Of a DNA stretch of 64,000 bases, positions 1 to 9,154 are shown in pieces. The DNA is from Adhaeribacter aquaticus DSM 16391 (lineage in GTDB: Bacteria; Bacteroidota; Bacteroidia; Cytophagales; Hymenobacteraceae), in the NCBI RefSeq assembly GCF_000473365.1, contig NZ_AXBK01000001.1, positions 1 through 64,000 of the forward strand. The letters are read 5' to 3'. The position numbers and the translations under genes are program-made. The notes under the pieces were generated by a model. It had not been told where the DNA came from. It saw nothing but the letters and a program-made list of their open reading frames with translations, and ran no database searches. The first letter of the stretch is position 1, and every line of letters starts with the position of its first letter.

Positions 1-34
1 CTATAAATTGTATTGTTTTATTTAATTATAAATT

Positions 35-169
35 GGCAGGTAACGTTAAGCGTTTATATCGTGCCCGCTTAAAAGCACTTCCCTATCGAGCTGCACTGAA
101 GTAAATAAAAGTCATAAAACGTCGAGAAGCACGTCAGCCGAGCATAATTTAAACATTCTTTTACCTGCC
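35..169. repeat. Imperfect inverted repeat, cassette-site-like
   Basis: The ends are exact inverted copies of a 9-mer (GGCAGGTAA at 35-43, TTACCTGCC at 161-169). The interior contains further short self-complementary blocks. It lies just downstream of the minus-strand acetyltransferase gene. Related structures starting with a TAACGTT-like block occur at 758-880 and 56906-56996. The layout resembles integron attC-type or other cassette-associated hairpins, but I cannot confirm an integrase target. Confidence 0.45.
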
Positions 170-192
170 GTTTTTTTCTTCACTTTTGTTAT

Positions 193-702
193 TTAGTCTA
201 ATGTAATTTGAAATAAGCTTACAGTCGCATTGTTATAATGTGCTGGTAAACCATCTGTATTTTTTAACTTCAAAAGTCCTAAAAATTCAAAACCACATTT
301 TTGATAATAGTTAATAAGTCCTCTGTTTTCACCTACAGTGTCCATACGGATAAACTTTTTATCATTTTCTTCTGCGTAATTTCTCGACCAACTAACAATT
401 TGGCAAACCAGATTTTGTCCTCTAAAAATTGGATTAGTTGCAATTCGATGAATATAAACGGAAGGGTCCTTATTTCTTTCTTCCCATATTTGTGGGTCAT
501 GGAAGGTTGTCGACCAAATGCAAGCAACTTGATTATCAATGACAATTTTCCATTGTCTTCTTTCAAAGATGTCTGTTTCGATTTGTGTCTTGTCAAACTC
601 CGGCCAAAGAACAACTCCCTTAGTCTTTTGAAAGCTTCTAGCGATTTCGTAAAGCCTGAGAATTTCGCTCATGTCCTCAGGTGCACTATTTTGTATTGTC
701 AT
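193..702 (-). CDS. GNAT family N-acetyltransferase
   Basis: A 169-residue single-domain protein of the GCN5-related acetyltransferase family, which moves the acetyl group of acetyl-CoA to an amine on a small molecule or protein. The core acetyl-CoA motif is visible at residues 84-101 (IHRIATNPIFRGQNL, a variant of the R/Q-x-x-G-x-G/A loop). The family's C-terminal block is at 126-139 (N-x5-YYxKCGFE). Length fits the family. It is a lone minus-strand gene between two long inverted repeats (35-169 and 758-880), as expected for a cassette-like insertion. The substrate cannot be told from the sequence. Confidence 0.9.
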   Translation of the reverse strand: MTIQNSAPEDMSEILRLYEIARSFQKTKGVVLWPEFDKTQIETDIFERRQWKIVIDNQVACIWSTTFHDPQIWEERNKDPSVYIHRIATNPIFRGQNLVCQIVSWSRNYAEENDKKFIRMDTVGENRGLINYYQKCGFEFLGLLKLKNTDGLPAHYNNATVSLFQITLD

Positions 703-757
703 TTGTTATTTAACTCATTATAGATTGTCGGCTTTTGGTCTGCCTTAAAATGGCAGA

Positions 758-880
758 TAACGTTTAGTATAAGAATAGTAGCGGATTTTAAATTATTTCT
801 TATCAATCTAATATTTAATTTGATAGTAAAATATATAGTTCGAATTATACTAAAACCGCTATTATTTTTATAAAGTGTTA
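758..880. repeat. Imperfect inverted repeat between cassette-like genes
   Basis: The left arm at 758-784 and the right arm at 856-880 pair over about 25 bases with a few mismatches; the central part is AT-rich. The left arm contains AACGTTTAGTATAA, which recurs exactly at 56906-56919 in a similar hairpin. The structure separates the acetyltransferase and metallo-hydrolase genes. Confidence 0.55.
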
Positions 881-893
881 CCTACATACAGGC

Positions 894-1664
894 TTAATTT
901 ACAGTTATTGATTCACCATCTTCTGGAATGAAGGCTCTATCTATTAATCCATTACTTTTCAATATTCTTCTTAATTCCTCTCTGGTTAAAGGACAATGGT
1001 TTATAGATTCCATGTGGTTTGCAATGACTTTTCCTGAAGTGTTTTTTACAAACGTTAGGATATCATCGACATTCATAATAAGCTGTTTAAATAAATCAAA
1101 CTGAGCAGCACCACAAGCTAAAACACTAATTTCTGGGTTATAAGTTTTTAAAACTGTATCAACAGCATCTGTATAAACTGTATCAGAACTTAGATAAATT
1201 GATTTTTGATTGGGCAGTTTTATATAGAATCCAGTAACACTTCCCATTAGTTTAGCTACAAACCCGTAACCGTGCCTTGCTGGGATACCTTCAATGGTTC
1301 CTCCTAAAAAAGGTTGATTATCCCAGTCTTTTAAAGCTTGAACAACATTCAATCCTCTTTTTTTTAATGCTTTTTCATCCTTTATACTACAAGTAATAGG
1401 AACGTTTTTTCTAGTTAAAAACTTAATTCCTTTGCTATCAATATGATCTGGATGTTGGTGTGTTATCAAACAATGTGTTACCTTTTCAAGGATCAAATTG
1501 CTATTATTAGGGAGAGGAACTGTAGGGTTTTTTCTTGCTTTGTGCCTAAAAAGAGTAAAAGTTGGCATTATTCCTTGTTCTCCTAACATTGGGTCGATTA
1601 GAATTACGTCTTTCTCTGTTTCCAAGATCATAGAAGCATTCCTGAGATGATGAATCTTTAACAT
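894..1664 (-). CDS. MBL-fold metallo-hydrolase (UlaG-like)
   Basis: A 256-residue soluble metallo-beta-lactamase-fold protein. The metal-binding H-x-H-x-D-H motif is clear at residues 69-74 (THQHPDHID context). A later aspartate in YLSSDTVYTD and a histidine in IANHMESINH are candidates for the remaining metal ligands. The short N-terminal strand pattern (LRNASMILE..VILIDPMLG) is typical of the L-ascorbate-6-phosphate lactonase/UlaG-like branch, whose members hydrolyse lactones, phosphodiesters or similar substrates. The ATG is preceded by an AT-rich leader. It lies on the same strand as the Crp-like gene upstream but about 60 bp apart. The real substrate is unknown. Confidence 0.85.
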   Translation of the reverse strand: MLKIHHLRNASMILETEKDVILIDPMLGEQGIMPTFTLFRHKARKNPTVPLPNNSNLILEKVTHCLITHQHPDHIDSKGIKFLTRKNVPITCSIKDEKALKKRGLNVVQALKDWDNQPFLGGTIEGIPARHGYGFVAKLMGSVTGFYIKLPNQKSIYLSSDTVYTDAVDTVLKTYNPEISVLACGAAQFDLFKQLIMNVDDILTFVKNTSGKVIANHMESINHCPLTREELRRILKSNGLIDRAFIPEDGESITVN

Positions 1665-1726
1665 TTTATGGGATTTAAGTTATATACAAAAATCCCTACA
1701 AAATGTATCGTTTCCATTGATTCAAA

Positions 1727-2302
1727 TCAAGAAATACGTTTCCTTATCCTGCTTAGTGTTTCCGCAGTCATATTCAAGTATGATGCAATATGGTACTGTG
1801 GAATAGATTGTAACCATTCAGGTTTATAAATAAATAGTTCTTTATATAATTCGTCTGGATTTTTCGTAGTACGATTATATTCAAGCATTTCTTTTTGTTT
1901 TAATAATTTTTGAAATGATGAATCAACAATGGATCTGCCACATTGATATTTTTCTAATAGATTCAGAAATGGTTGTCTTTCAATACTCAAAATTTCTATA
2001 GAAGAAAGACACTCTTGATTTCTTTTTGTAATAGAGTTTTGACTAAACGCCAATAAATCAGAAATAAATTGAGGTTTTACGTAAAAATTAATATTGATTT
2101 CTTTTCCTTCATTAGAATAATATTCTCTGACTATTCCTTTGTTGAGAAACCGAAGTTGTTTCTCTTTGGTATTTTCTTGAATTAATAAACTTCCCTTTTT
2201 ATATTTTTCTATCCTAAATAACGAGAATAGTTCTTCTAGTCCATGCTGATTTAATGGATATTCAGTTTTAAAAAATTTTGAAACTTCTGTGAAGGTTGAC
2301 AT
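1727..2302 (-). CDS. Crp/Fnr family transcriptional regulator (copy 1)
   Basis: A 191-residue protein with an N-terminal cyclic-nucleotide-binding-like beta-barrel (about 15-120) and a short C-terminal helix-turn-helix ending in HIASYLNMTAETLSRIRKRIS. That ending is the recognition-helix signature of the small Bacteroidota Crp/Fnr regulators. No conserved cysteines for an iron-sulphur cluster are visible. It sits downstream of, and on the same strand as, a DoxX-like gene (2393-2854). A second Crp-like plus DoxX-like pair is at 11547-12633 in the opposite gene order. In this clade such regulators often control the adjacent stress or membrane gene; that is inference here. Confidence 0.85.
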   Translation of the reverse strand: MSTFTEVSKFFKTEYPLNQHGLEELFSLFRIEKYKKGSLLIQENTKEKQLRFLNKGIVREYYSNEGKEININFYVKPQFISDLLAFSQNSITKRNQECLSSIEILSIERQPFLNLLEKYQCGRSIVDSSFQKLLKQKEMLEYNRTTKNPDELYKELFIYKPEWLQSIPQYHIASYLNMTAETLSRIRKRIS

Positions 2303-2392
2303 TCTTAGCTTGTAAGTAACGGTTCCGGGCTTTGTGTTCGGGCGGGTGTCGGAGCAAAAACTGTCAACTAGCCCTCTCGCTTCTTATTTGTA

Positions 2393-2854
2393 TTATATTT
2401 CGTCTGTCTTTATAGCTGAAAAATATGTCCCAACAATAAAAAGAATTTGCAATGGAACCCTAAACCACAAATAAGAAAGTCCATTTCCTTCATAAGTTCC
2501 TTTTTGATAATCAATATGTTTTACTGCTGCATAAATGTTTGCGGGAAGTATTAGTATAAAAAATGCAATTAACAGCCACGCTGTAACAATTCTGAGATTG
2601 GGAATAAAAAGTCCTATTCCTGCTGCTATTTCAATAATGCCTGTCAAATAAACTACTTCTGTTTTGTATGGAATAATGTCGGGTAACATCATTGACATTC
2701 CTTTAGTAAATACAAAATGTGCTACAGCGGTAAACACAAGCATTGCCGCCATTGCTATTCGTCCTGATAACGCAAGTTCAAAATTACCACGAACAAATTT
2801 TGTCGTCAAAAGTGAAACTGCAAATACTGAAAGTAAAACTATTAAAGGTTTCAT
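2393..2854 (-). CDS. DoxX-like family membrane protein (copy 1)
   Basis: A 153-residue integral membrane protein with four predicted hydrophobic segments (about 3-20, 33-50, 69-86, 92-110, then a C-terminal helix). It carries the DoxX-like features FTAVAHFVFTKGMSMMLP and the conserved ITG/LTGIIEIAAGIGLFIP segment. DoxX-like proteins are small quinone-associated or stress-associated membrane proteins; the exact role is unknown. It is clearly homologous along its whole length to the protein at 12178-12633 (shared LSYLWFRVPLQ end and YQKGT segment). It is upstream of a Crp-like gene on the same strand. Confidence 0.85.
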   Translation of the reverse strand: MKPLIVLLSVFAVSLLTTKFVRGNFELALSGRIAMAAMLVFTAVAHFVFTKGMSMMLPDIIPYKTEVVYLTGIIEIAAGIGLFIPNLRIVTAWLLIAFFILILPANIYAAVKHIDYQKGTYEGNGLSYLWFRVPLQILFIVGTYFSAIKTDEI

Positions 2855-2906
2855 TTATTTAGTTTGTTATTGTCATTTATATCTGTCTCTTGTTTCAGAG
2901 TCGATT

Positions 2907-2990
2907 GTTACCTGACCACTAACTAACTGCTAAACGCCAGCAGTGGTGTTTATATCCACTTTGGGCGGCAGTTCAGTTTTTGGTTAGGGT
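2907..2990. repeat. Hairpin-forming inverted repeat upstream of DoxX-like gene
   Basis: AACTGC with GCC (2925-2937) pairs with GGCGGCAGTT (2964-2973), flanked by CTAAC and GTTAG blocks. A bulge (TAAAC) interrupts one arm. Bulged arms with TAAC/GTTA ends are the general design of cassette recombination sites, but the strict attC core consensus is not fully met. Confidence 0.4.
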
Positions 2991-3096
2991 ATTGAAAATT
3001 AATTAAATAGGTAAATGATAAAAAAGTATATTCGCCTTACCAGTTGCGATTACAGGTTTTTGCTTTCTGCCTCATTCATACCAGAGTCCTTGTAGG

Positions 3097-4014
3097 CTAT
3101 CGTTGCTCCTTTAAAATCTTTTGTAATTGCCGAGGTGTTTTGAAACCACACTGGAGAGCCACGTAGTCAACTGTATAATAGGGGTTGTTTAGAAGCGTTT
3201 TCGCCCTTTCCAACCTTAACTGGGTAAGGTATTCCAAAATAGTGGTTCCCGTTTTCTCCTTAAAAACTCTGCTCAGGTTCCGGGGGCTCATGGCTACCAG
3301 GGATGCCAATGTCTCGATGCTATTGTCACCGGCCAAATTCGCTACTAAATGATCCTGCACTTCATGGATTTGGGGATTAAGATGGTTTCGGTAATCCAGG
3401 TATATGCTTTCTTGTTTGTGTTTTTGGCTTCTCCTGTGATATACTACCAGCCCGCGCGCTATTTGGTGGGTAAAAAAGGCACCCTTCAGGTCCTCCAAAA
3501 CAGACAAGGCCAAATCTATACCCGCACTAATCCCGGCACTCGTATATATATTATCTTGCTTCACATACAATACATCACCAATCACTTTTGCCAGCGGAAA
3601 CCGGTCTTGTAAATCCTTTACCCTTCGCCAATGGGTCGTACATTCCCGGTGGTTCAACAAACCGGCTTCTCCTAAAATATAGGCGGCATTACACACAGAG
3701 CAAATAGTTACCCCCTTATTCGCTGTTTCTTTCACCCAATCGAAAAAGCCTACCTCGGCTTTGAATGCGGGGCTGTTCAGGTAGTCATATTCCATCCCCG
3801 GAATAAAAAGAAAGTCTCCTTCTTCTAAAGAGGCGGCTTTATAATCCAAAACCTCTCCCATCGGTAATCCAGCAGTGCTTACGTTTTTAGCCTGGAAGGA
3901 ATAAAATTCTAAATTAACATCCAGGCCAGAACATTTGGCTTCTGTAAAAACCTGCATGGGACCCGCCAAATCTAACAGTTCAACATGAGGGGGTATAATA
4001 AAAGCTATTTTCAT
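3097..4014 (-). CDS. GlxA family AraC-type transcriptional regulator
   Basis: A 305-residue two-domain regulator. Residues 1 to about 175 form a DJ-1/PfpI (glutamine amidotransferase-like) domain with the nucleophile-elbow segment TICSVCNAAYILGEAGLL (Cys105/Cys108). The C-terminal 100 residues are an AraC-type double helix-turn-helix (SPRNLSRVFKEKTGTTILEYLTQLRL and a second helix pair ending in GFKTPRQLQKIL). Family members sense small molecules and activate detoxification or catabolic genes. It is followed upstream on the same strand by a second, membrane-anchored PfpI protein (4106-5299), so the two probably belong together. The ligand is unknown. Confidence 0.9.
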   Translation of the reverse strand: MKIAFIIPPHVELLDLAGPMQVFTEAKCSGLDVNLEFYSFQAKNVSTAGLPMGEVLDYKAASLEEGDFLFIPGMEYDYLNSPAFKAEVGFFDWVKETANKGVTICSVCNAAYILGEAGLLNHRECTTHWRRVKDLQDRFPLAKVIGDVLYVKQDNIYTSAGISAGIDLALSVLEDLKGAFFTHQIARGLVVYHRRSQKHKQESIYLDYRNHLNPQIHEVQDHLVANLAGDNSIETLASLVAMSPRNLSRVFKEKTGTTILEYLTQLRLERAKTLLNNPYYTVDYVALQCGFKTPRQLQKILKEQR

Positions 4015-4105
4015 AGGGGCATCTTAAAGTTCGACTTTAAAGGTTTCAAATATCCTGTAATAAAGGAGGTGAAAAAAGGCAAAAGAAGGGCAGCCTTCCA
4101 GGAGC

Positions 4106-5299
4106 TTAGTTTAAATCATAGTCTAACATAAGCTTGACGGTTTTGGCAAAATTCCTTCCGTACAGCAGTTGAATCCTATCCATACAAACTACAAACAGAT
4201 ACTGTAAAGAATCTTTGTCATAAGTGACAAGCTCCTTGTGAGGCAGGCTGTTTTCTGCTGTTTTGGATAATGCATCCGGTCTTAGAATATGTAATTCATC
4301 TAAAGGCTTATCTGGTAGTTGTTGGGCAGTAGGCAGTAAAGTTAACCCATATTTGGATTTAAAAATCGGAATGCCACCCCCAAAGGTATTGAGCGAACCC
4401 GGGAAAGTGCGGGAATAGGTATCCAGCACCGTAGCTAGTTCAAATTCATTGACACCGTCCTGCAGCAGAAAAACTACGTCGCGATCGTGCTTAAATAAAA
4501 TTTTCTTTACAATGGTTATCACCGCGGCCATATTTACCACCCGGTTTTGGTGATCTTTTTTAATATCACGATGGGGATAGCGTACATCTTTTTTGACTTT
4601 TTCCATTACCTGGTCTCCAAACAGCTCCTCGATGACAGCCAGACTTCCTTCTGTAGCGTTTGAAACACCTGCGGTACTGTACAGATTTTTGTTCCTGGTA
4701 TAACTGACACCCTGTACCCAGCCCACATTAGGGAACTGCTTTTTTAACTGCTTCCAGTCGCTTGAGTGGGTGGTGATAGGTTTTCCGTCATAAATACCGG
4801 TGGCAGCAGCTGTCGCAGCTCCGTCACAGATAGCGAGTATGGTGTTTTCTCCGGTATAAAGTTTCTTGATCCAGTTCACATTCGCTGCTTTTGGCGGCGT
4901 TTTAAGATGAACCGTTAGATTAGGAATGACAATCACATCGGGCGTGAGGCCCAGGGAATCTATTTCGGAGAAAGAGAAATGGGGTAAAATGAAAAGACTG
5001 TTAACCAGTAAAATGGGGGCTTTCTTTTCTGAAACTACATATACGTTGGCCTTCTCTGTCGCATTAAATAAATAAAAGGGTGCCAAAAGGTCAAACATCT
5101 CTGTACCGTCATTATCCCCCATGATAAAGATGGTCTTCTTTTTTGGGTCAACCCTTGGATGACTCCAGACAAAGTCATGCTTGCCCTGGTAAACTTTCAA
5201 GTCTTGCGCTATAACCGGTTGAAGAGCCAAGTACAAAACGAGGCCAAGCACTATTATGCCGGTTATACTATAAATCGATACGCCCAGTATTTTATTCAT
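4106..5299 (-). CDS. Membrane-anchored DJ-1/PfpI family protein
   Basis: About 397 residues from the chosen start (MNKILGVSIYS). A longer start at 5356 is possible but adds an unlikely leader before the membrane anchor. A single N-terminal hydrophobic segment (ITGIIVLGLVLYLALQPVIA) would tether it to the membrane, with the rest outside the cytoplasm. The body has a DJ-1/PfpI-like domain with the elbow LAICDGAATAAATGIYDG and THSSDWKQL downstream, then a second region resembling another PfpI half. In the elbow the usual Cys is C-D-G-A. It is on the same strand as the GlxA-type regulator downstream, 92 bp away, and is a plausible functional partner. Confidence 0.75.
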   Translation of the reverse strand: MNKILGVSIYSITGIIVLGLVLYLALQPVIAQDLKVYQGKHDFVWSHPRVDPKKKTIFIMGDNDGTEMFDLLAPFYLFNATEKANVYVVSEKKAPILLVNSLFILPHFSFSEIDSLGLTPDVIVIPNLTVHLKTPPKAANVNWIKKLYTGENTILAICDGAATAAATGIYDGKPITTHSSDWKQLKKQFPNVGWVQGVSYTRNKNLYSTAGVSNATEGSLAVIEELFGDQVMEKVKKDVRYPHRDIKKDHQNRVVNMAAVITIVKKILFKHDRDVVFLLQDGVNEFELATVLDTYSRTFPGSLNTFGGGIPIFKSKYGLTLLPTAQQLPDKPLDELHILRPDALSKTAENSLPHKELVTYDKDSLQYLFVVCMDRIQLLYGRNFAKTVKLMLDYDLN

Positions 5300-5356
5300 T
5301 CCCATTGTTTGATTATCAAAGCTTACACATATTGCTAGGAAAGAAAATCCAACCAA

Positions 5357-6089
5357 GGTTATCCTCTCAGAGCATGATGCAAATTTAGACGTTTGGGAAG
5401 GAGAAGAAAGGACAGGTTAGCGTCCATAGCGGACAACTTGTGGTAAAATCCTGTTTCATTCCTGGTATGCATAGATATTTCGGTAAAATTGACCATCTGA
5501 TTCGGGCAAAAGAGAGCAGGGGATTTCGGTTCAAACTGACCACCCCCAAGCAGCCCACATGCAGTATGTCTAGTCCTGAAATATTGTGTCTCACGAAACG
5601 ACCAAAAAATGATAAAGAAAATATACCTTACTCCAGTAAATATATTGTTCTTCTTATAAATAACAAACCCCAGCTTTTGCCAGGGCTCCTTGACTTTATT
5701 ATTACCTAATATTTACAAGATTTATTGCGTAAGCCCAGTATCTGCCTTGCCTTTAAAACATTCTTAATGTAATTAGGTAGCCTAGAAAGCAAGTTATATC
5801 CGGTTGCTAATTCAATAGCATTCATAGTAGTCCGGTAGGTTCCCTGGCGGATTTACATTATTGTTGTTATGGGTATTTACTGGTATTAACAATTTGCTGG
5901 TGTTAATCCGGCATCCAAAAATAGAAATCTATAATATTTTATTTCGGCAAGAAAACTTTAAGTAGAATAAAACCACTTACTTTCTTTCGGATTGAATTTT
6001 ATAAGATATAGCTAAAATTCTATAATAGGCCCGGTTCCCCCTATCCCTAATTTTGTCCTATCCAAATTATAAACATTAGGCATAGGATT
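5357..6089. other. Intergenic region with one terminator-like hairpin
   Basis: No convincing gene was found on either strand. At 5662-5694 there is a copy of the AACAAACCCCAGCTTTTGCC-type hairpin that recurs near 52722, 54059 and 56758. The rest is AT-rich and probably carries the promoter for the esterase gene at 6090. Confidence 0.6.
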
Positions 6090-6890
6090 ATGAAAAAGTT
6101 ACTTTATTTCTTATTTGCAACTGCACTATTAACCTTTTTCGGTTGTAAAAAAGAAGTTGTCAATCCTGATCTTGTTAAATCAATCAATCTATCCTCTAAA
6201 GAAACAGGAATTGATTATACCATCTCCGTCAAATTACCAGAAGATTATCATACATCATCTGGAAGCTATCCGAGCCTGTATGTTCTAGATGCAGAACAAG
6301 TTGAGGAGTATGTGACAAAAATATGTGACCAAACCAGTAAAGACCTTAACAAGCAGAATGTAATAGTAGTAGGTATCAAATACCGAAGTGGTAATTCCCG
6401 AAATACGGACTACACGCCAACACCTACTAATCATGGAAAGGGAGGCAGTGCCCAATTCCTGAATTTTATTCAAAAAGAATTAATACCTAAGATAGAAAGC
6501 GAGTTTAGAGCAGACCCGGCCAGAAACAAACGAATCATACTTGGGCATTCCTTCGGAGGCCTATTGGGAGCATATGCCTTTACCAAGCACAATGATGTTT
6601 TTGGAAATTATCTTTTGTTAAGCCCTTCTTTATTTTATGATAACTCCATCGTACTCCAATATGAAAAAGAAGCCAGGCCCACAATCAGGGGAAAGCCACA
6701 ACTGGTATTTATAAGCTTAGGAGGTACGGAAAAAGGACTTATTCCGGGCAATGACTTTCTCCATCAGCAATTACAATCATTTTACACCAATACTAAAACC
6801 ACTTTTCATTTAGTACCTGGTAAAGATCATATTTCCTCTAGAAACCCGGGCATCGAGCAAGCAATTAAATATTATTTTGAAAATAGATAA
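6090..6890 (+). CDS. Alpha/beta hydrolase lipoprotein (esterase D-like)
   Basis: A 266-residue secreted lipoprotein: hydrophobic N-terminus with a lipobox ending at Cys19 (LTFFGCKKE). The catalytic nucleophile motif GHSFGG is at about residue 153, and a late histidine (PGKDHIS) completes a likely Ser-Asp-His triad. The sequence YHTSSGSYPSLYVLDAE and the RIILGHSFGG block match the putative esterase/enterochelin-esterase-like family (esterase D fold), which hydrolyse small esters or iron-siderophore esters. The next gene starts 4 bp after the stop, so they are probably co-transcribed. The true substrate is unknown. Confidence 0.85.
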   Translation: MKKLLYFLFATALLTFFGCKKEVVNPDLVKSINLSSKETGIDYTISVKLPEDYHTSSGSYPSLYVLDAEQVEEYVTKICDQTSKDLNKQNVIVVGIKYRSGNSRNTDYTPTPTNHGKGGSAQFLNFIQKELIPKIESEFRADPARNKRIILGHSFGGLLGAYAFTKHNDVFGNYLLLSPSLFYDNSIVLQYEKEARPTIRGKPQLVFISLGGTEKGLIPGNDFLHQQLQSFYTNTKTTFHLVPGKDHISSRNPGIEQAIKYYFENR

Positions 6891-6893
6891 ATA

Positions 6894-7484
6894 ATGAAAA
6901 AGCTATTAACTCTATTGATTATTCTTACAACCATCCGGATAGCTCATGGTCAAAGTAAAAAAGAAGTTGAACCATACCCTACCCGTAAATTAACTATTGA
7001 GCCAGGAATGGGCACTAAGTTATATTCCTTATTAGGTAGCAGGGACATCCGGTCCACGAATCTAATCCAGTATAACCTGAAAAATAAAATTGCTTTAGTT
7101 TCGCATAGTGCACTAGCTTTCGACTTTTCCAACAACCGCATAACAGATGTAAAACAAAACCATAGCTATACTATTTTTCAGAAGTTTGGGCTTGGAACTG
7201 CAATCGTTACAAGAAGTGCCTCTCACAATTTTTTTGTACTCGGCGGATTAAAATATAATAGTTACTCCGGCACTTTAGTAAATGAGCAACTGGGACCTGC
7301 ATTTACTTCTAAAACCTCCGCCTTCTCTCCTGATTATGGCATTTTGTATAATCTAAAAAAAGGTAAAGGAAAGAGATTTTTTAGTGGTCGGCTCTATCTT
7401 CCCTTAAATAATGGTATTTCCAATATGTTAGAAACGGCTAACATAGAAATTGGGATTGGTTTCCAGCTACCTGGAGCATTGTAA
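6894..7484 (+). CDS. Secreted/outer-membrane protein of unknown function
   Basis: A 196-residue protein with a clean Sec signal peptide (MKKLLTLLIILTTIRIAHGQ). Alternating hydrophobic strands (for example SHNFFVLGGLKYNSYSG and IEIGIGFQLPG at the end) suggest a small outer-membrane beta-barrel. It follows the esterase lipoprotein by 4 bp, which suggests one operon and possibly a joint role at the cell envelope. I do not recognise a named family. Confidence 0.65.
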   Translation: MKKLLTLLIILTTIRIAHGQSKKEVEPYPTRKLTIEPGMGTKLYSLLGSRDIRSTNLIQYNLKNKIALVSHSALAFDFSNNRITDVKQNHSYTIFQKFGLGTAIVTRSASHNFFVLGGLKYNSYSGTLVNEQLGPAFTSKTSAFSPDYGILYNLKKGKGKRFFSGRLYLPLNNGISNMLETANIEIGIGFQLPGAL

Positions 7485-7500
7485 CCTAAACAATAAAACT

Positions 7501-8118
7501 ATGACAACAAGGAAACTTCACTACATTTCAGGAGTTACCATGACGATTTTCATCGGGCTTCATTTATTAAACCATGTTTGGAGCGTTTTTGGTGCCGACC
7601 AGCACATTGCCTTAATGCATTCCTTACGATATATGTACCGGAACATTTTTGTAGAAACGGTTTTATTGTGTGCTGTACTTATTCAAATAATATCTGGGCT
7701 AAAGCTTTTTAGGATCAACAGAAAGATAGTAGCTAACAACTATGATAAACTTCATGTTTGGACGGGATTGTATTTAGCAATATTCTTTATTATCCATTTA
7801 ACTGCCGTTTTAGGAGGACGTTTCTTTTTACGCCTTGACACAAATTTCTACTTTGGAGTGGCTGGGTTGAACACCTTTCCGCTAAACTTATTTTTTATTC
7901 CTTACTACGGACTTGCCATTATTTCCTTTTTCGGACACATAGCAGCGATTCATGTCAAAAAAATGAAACACACAATTTTATTTTTAACACCAACCAGGCA
8001 AGCAACTGCGATTTTATTATTAGGCTTTATTTTGACAACAGTAATATTTTTTGGATTAACAAACCATTTTCACGGAGTAACAATACCAAAAGAATACAAT
8101 GTTCTGATTGGGAAATAA
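7501..8118 (+). CDS. Haem-type cytochrome b-like membrane protein
   Basis: A 205-residue integral membrane protein from the ATG at 7501; an in-frame start at 7450 lies inside the previous gene and adds no membrane segment. Five hydrophobic helices are visible. Histidines fall in helices in the pattern of succinate-dehydrogenase or cytochrome-b561-type subunits (FIGLHLLNHVWSVF, LHVWTGLYLAIFFIIHLTAV, FFGHIAAIH), so haem binding is likely but not proved. It begins 17 bp after the previous stop and may be in the same transcript as the two envelope genes. Confidence 0.65.
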   Translation: MTTRKLHYISGVTMTIFIGLHLLNHVWSVFGADQHIALMHSLRYMYRNIFVETVLLCAVLIQIISGLKLFRINRKIVANNYDKLHVWTGLYLAIFFIIHLTAVLGGRFFLRLDTNFYFGVAGLNTFPLNLFFIPYYGLAIISFFGHIAAIHVKKMKHTILFLTPTRQATAILLLGFILTTVIFFGLTNHFHGVTIPKEYNVLIGK

Positions 8119-8252
8119 ATCAACACCTAACCAAATAGCTAAAAAGCATTTAAGGTTTTCAATGTAGCAGGTTGGCAAATAAGCATTCTAATACAAAACG
8201 GGGGCAGCCAATATTAGCCAAGGATAAATGATAACGTAACCAACTTTTAACA

Positions 8253-8648
8253 ATGAATAATTTTTACATTGGCCTTATAACAACGATTGTTATTATTGGG
8301 TTACTTGAAGTTCTTAGGTTTTTAGAAAAACGGCTAATAGGCGCTTTGACATTAGTTGGGATAGCCTTTATTTATATTGGTTTTTCTTGGAAAGATATCC
8401 CATCTTTAATATTTAGTATTATCGGAGTTGCTGTCTTTTTATTGCTTGCTTATTTCGGGTATAAAAATAATTTTACCCTTATCATAATTGGTTTACTTCT
8501 GCACGGATTGTGGGATCTGACTTTTCCACTTTTTAGTTCGATCGTCCCAGAAGGGTATGATATATTTTGTTTAACCATAGATTTTATTTTAGCCTTTTAT
8601 TTCTATTTAAGAGTTGAATCGCAGAAACCACAAAGGGTTGATCTATAA
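8253..8648 (+). CDS. DUF6010-like small membrane protein
   Basis: A 131-residue protein of four transmembrane helices. The loop and helix LLLHGLWDLTFPLFSSIVPEGYDIFCLTIDFILAFYF resembles the conserved HGxWDxxH...PxxYxxFCxxxD region of the DUF6010 family, whose function is unknown. Standalone gene on the plus strand among other small accessory membrane genes. Confidence 0.65.
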   Translation: MNNFYIGLITTIVIIGLLEVLRFLEKRLIGALTLVGIAFIYIGFSWKDIPSLIFSIIGVAVFLLLAYFGYKNNFTLIIIGLLLHGLWDLTFPLFSSIVPEGYDIFCLTIDFILAFYFYLRVESQKPQRVDL

Positions 8649-8767
8649 TAAACCTAGAAACTAAGAATTAAAAAGCCAGGCAGCAGGTGTTTGCCGCAAG
8701 TATCGGTAATAAGGATGAGATTACATCATTTAGCCTTAAGTTGTATAACATCAAATAAGAAGCAGAT

Positions 8768-9127
8768 ATGAAATTTTATACTTCATTACCAAATAGCCTC
8801 AAATTTTACTACGAATTAGAGTTAAATAATTACAAAAGCGAATGTTTAAAAGGAAATCTAACAAAAGCCTGGACTCATTTAGAAAGAGCCCATATTATAG
8901 GACAACTTTATCCATTTGCCCATTCTCATGTCCATTGGAAAATGCTACAATTTGGAATTAAAATTAAAAGTAGGAAAGAGATAATTGGCCAAATACCAAG
9001 ACTGATTTTTGGAGGGGTAAAATCATTTATAGGAAGGGTTCCAATTGGAAACCCAGGAGGAGCGAATGTGCCACCTTTAAAGCCGTTTCCCATAGATAAG
9101 GAATTGCAGGACATATTTAAGCTTTAG
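8768..9127 (+). CDS. DUF3703 family protein
   Basis: A 119-residue soluble protein. The pattern AWTHLERAHIIGQLYPFAHSHVHWKMLQFGI followed by a PIGNPGGANVPPLKPFPI tail is characteristic of DUF3703. Members are often found next to mercury or metal-related and cassette-like genes; no biochemical function is known to me. It converges with the Fic gene downstream, with only 27 bp between stops. Confidence 0.8.
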   Translation: MKFYTSLPNSLKFYYELELNNYKSECLKGNLTKAWTHLERAHIIGQLYPFAHSHVHWKMLQFGIKIKSRKEIIGQIPRLIFGGVKSFIGRVPIGNPGGANVPPLKPFPIDKELQDIFKL

Positions 9128-9154
9128 AAATTTTTTAAATCTGATATAGCCGTT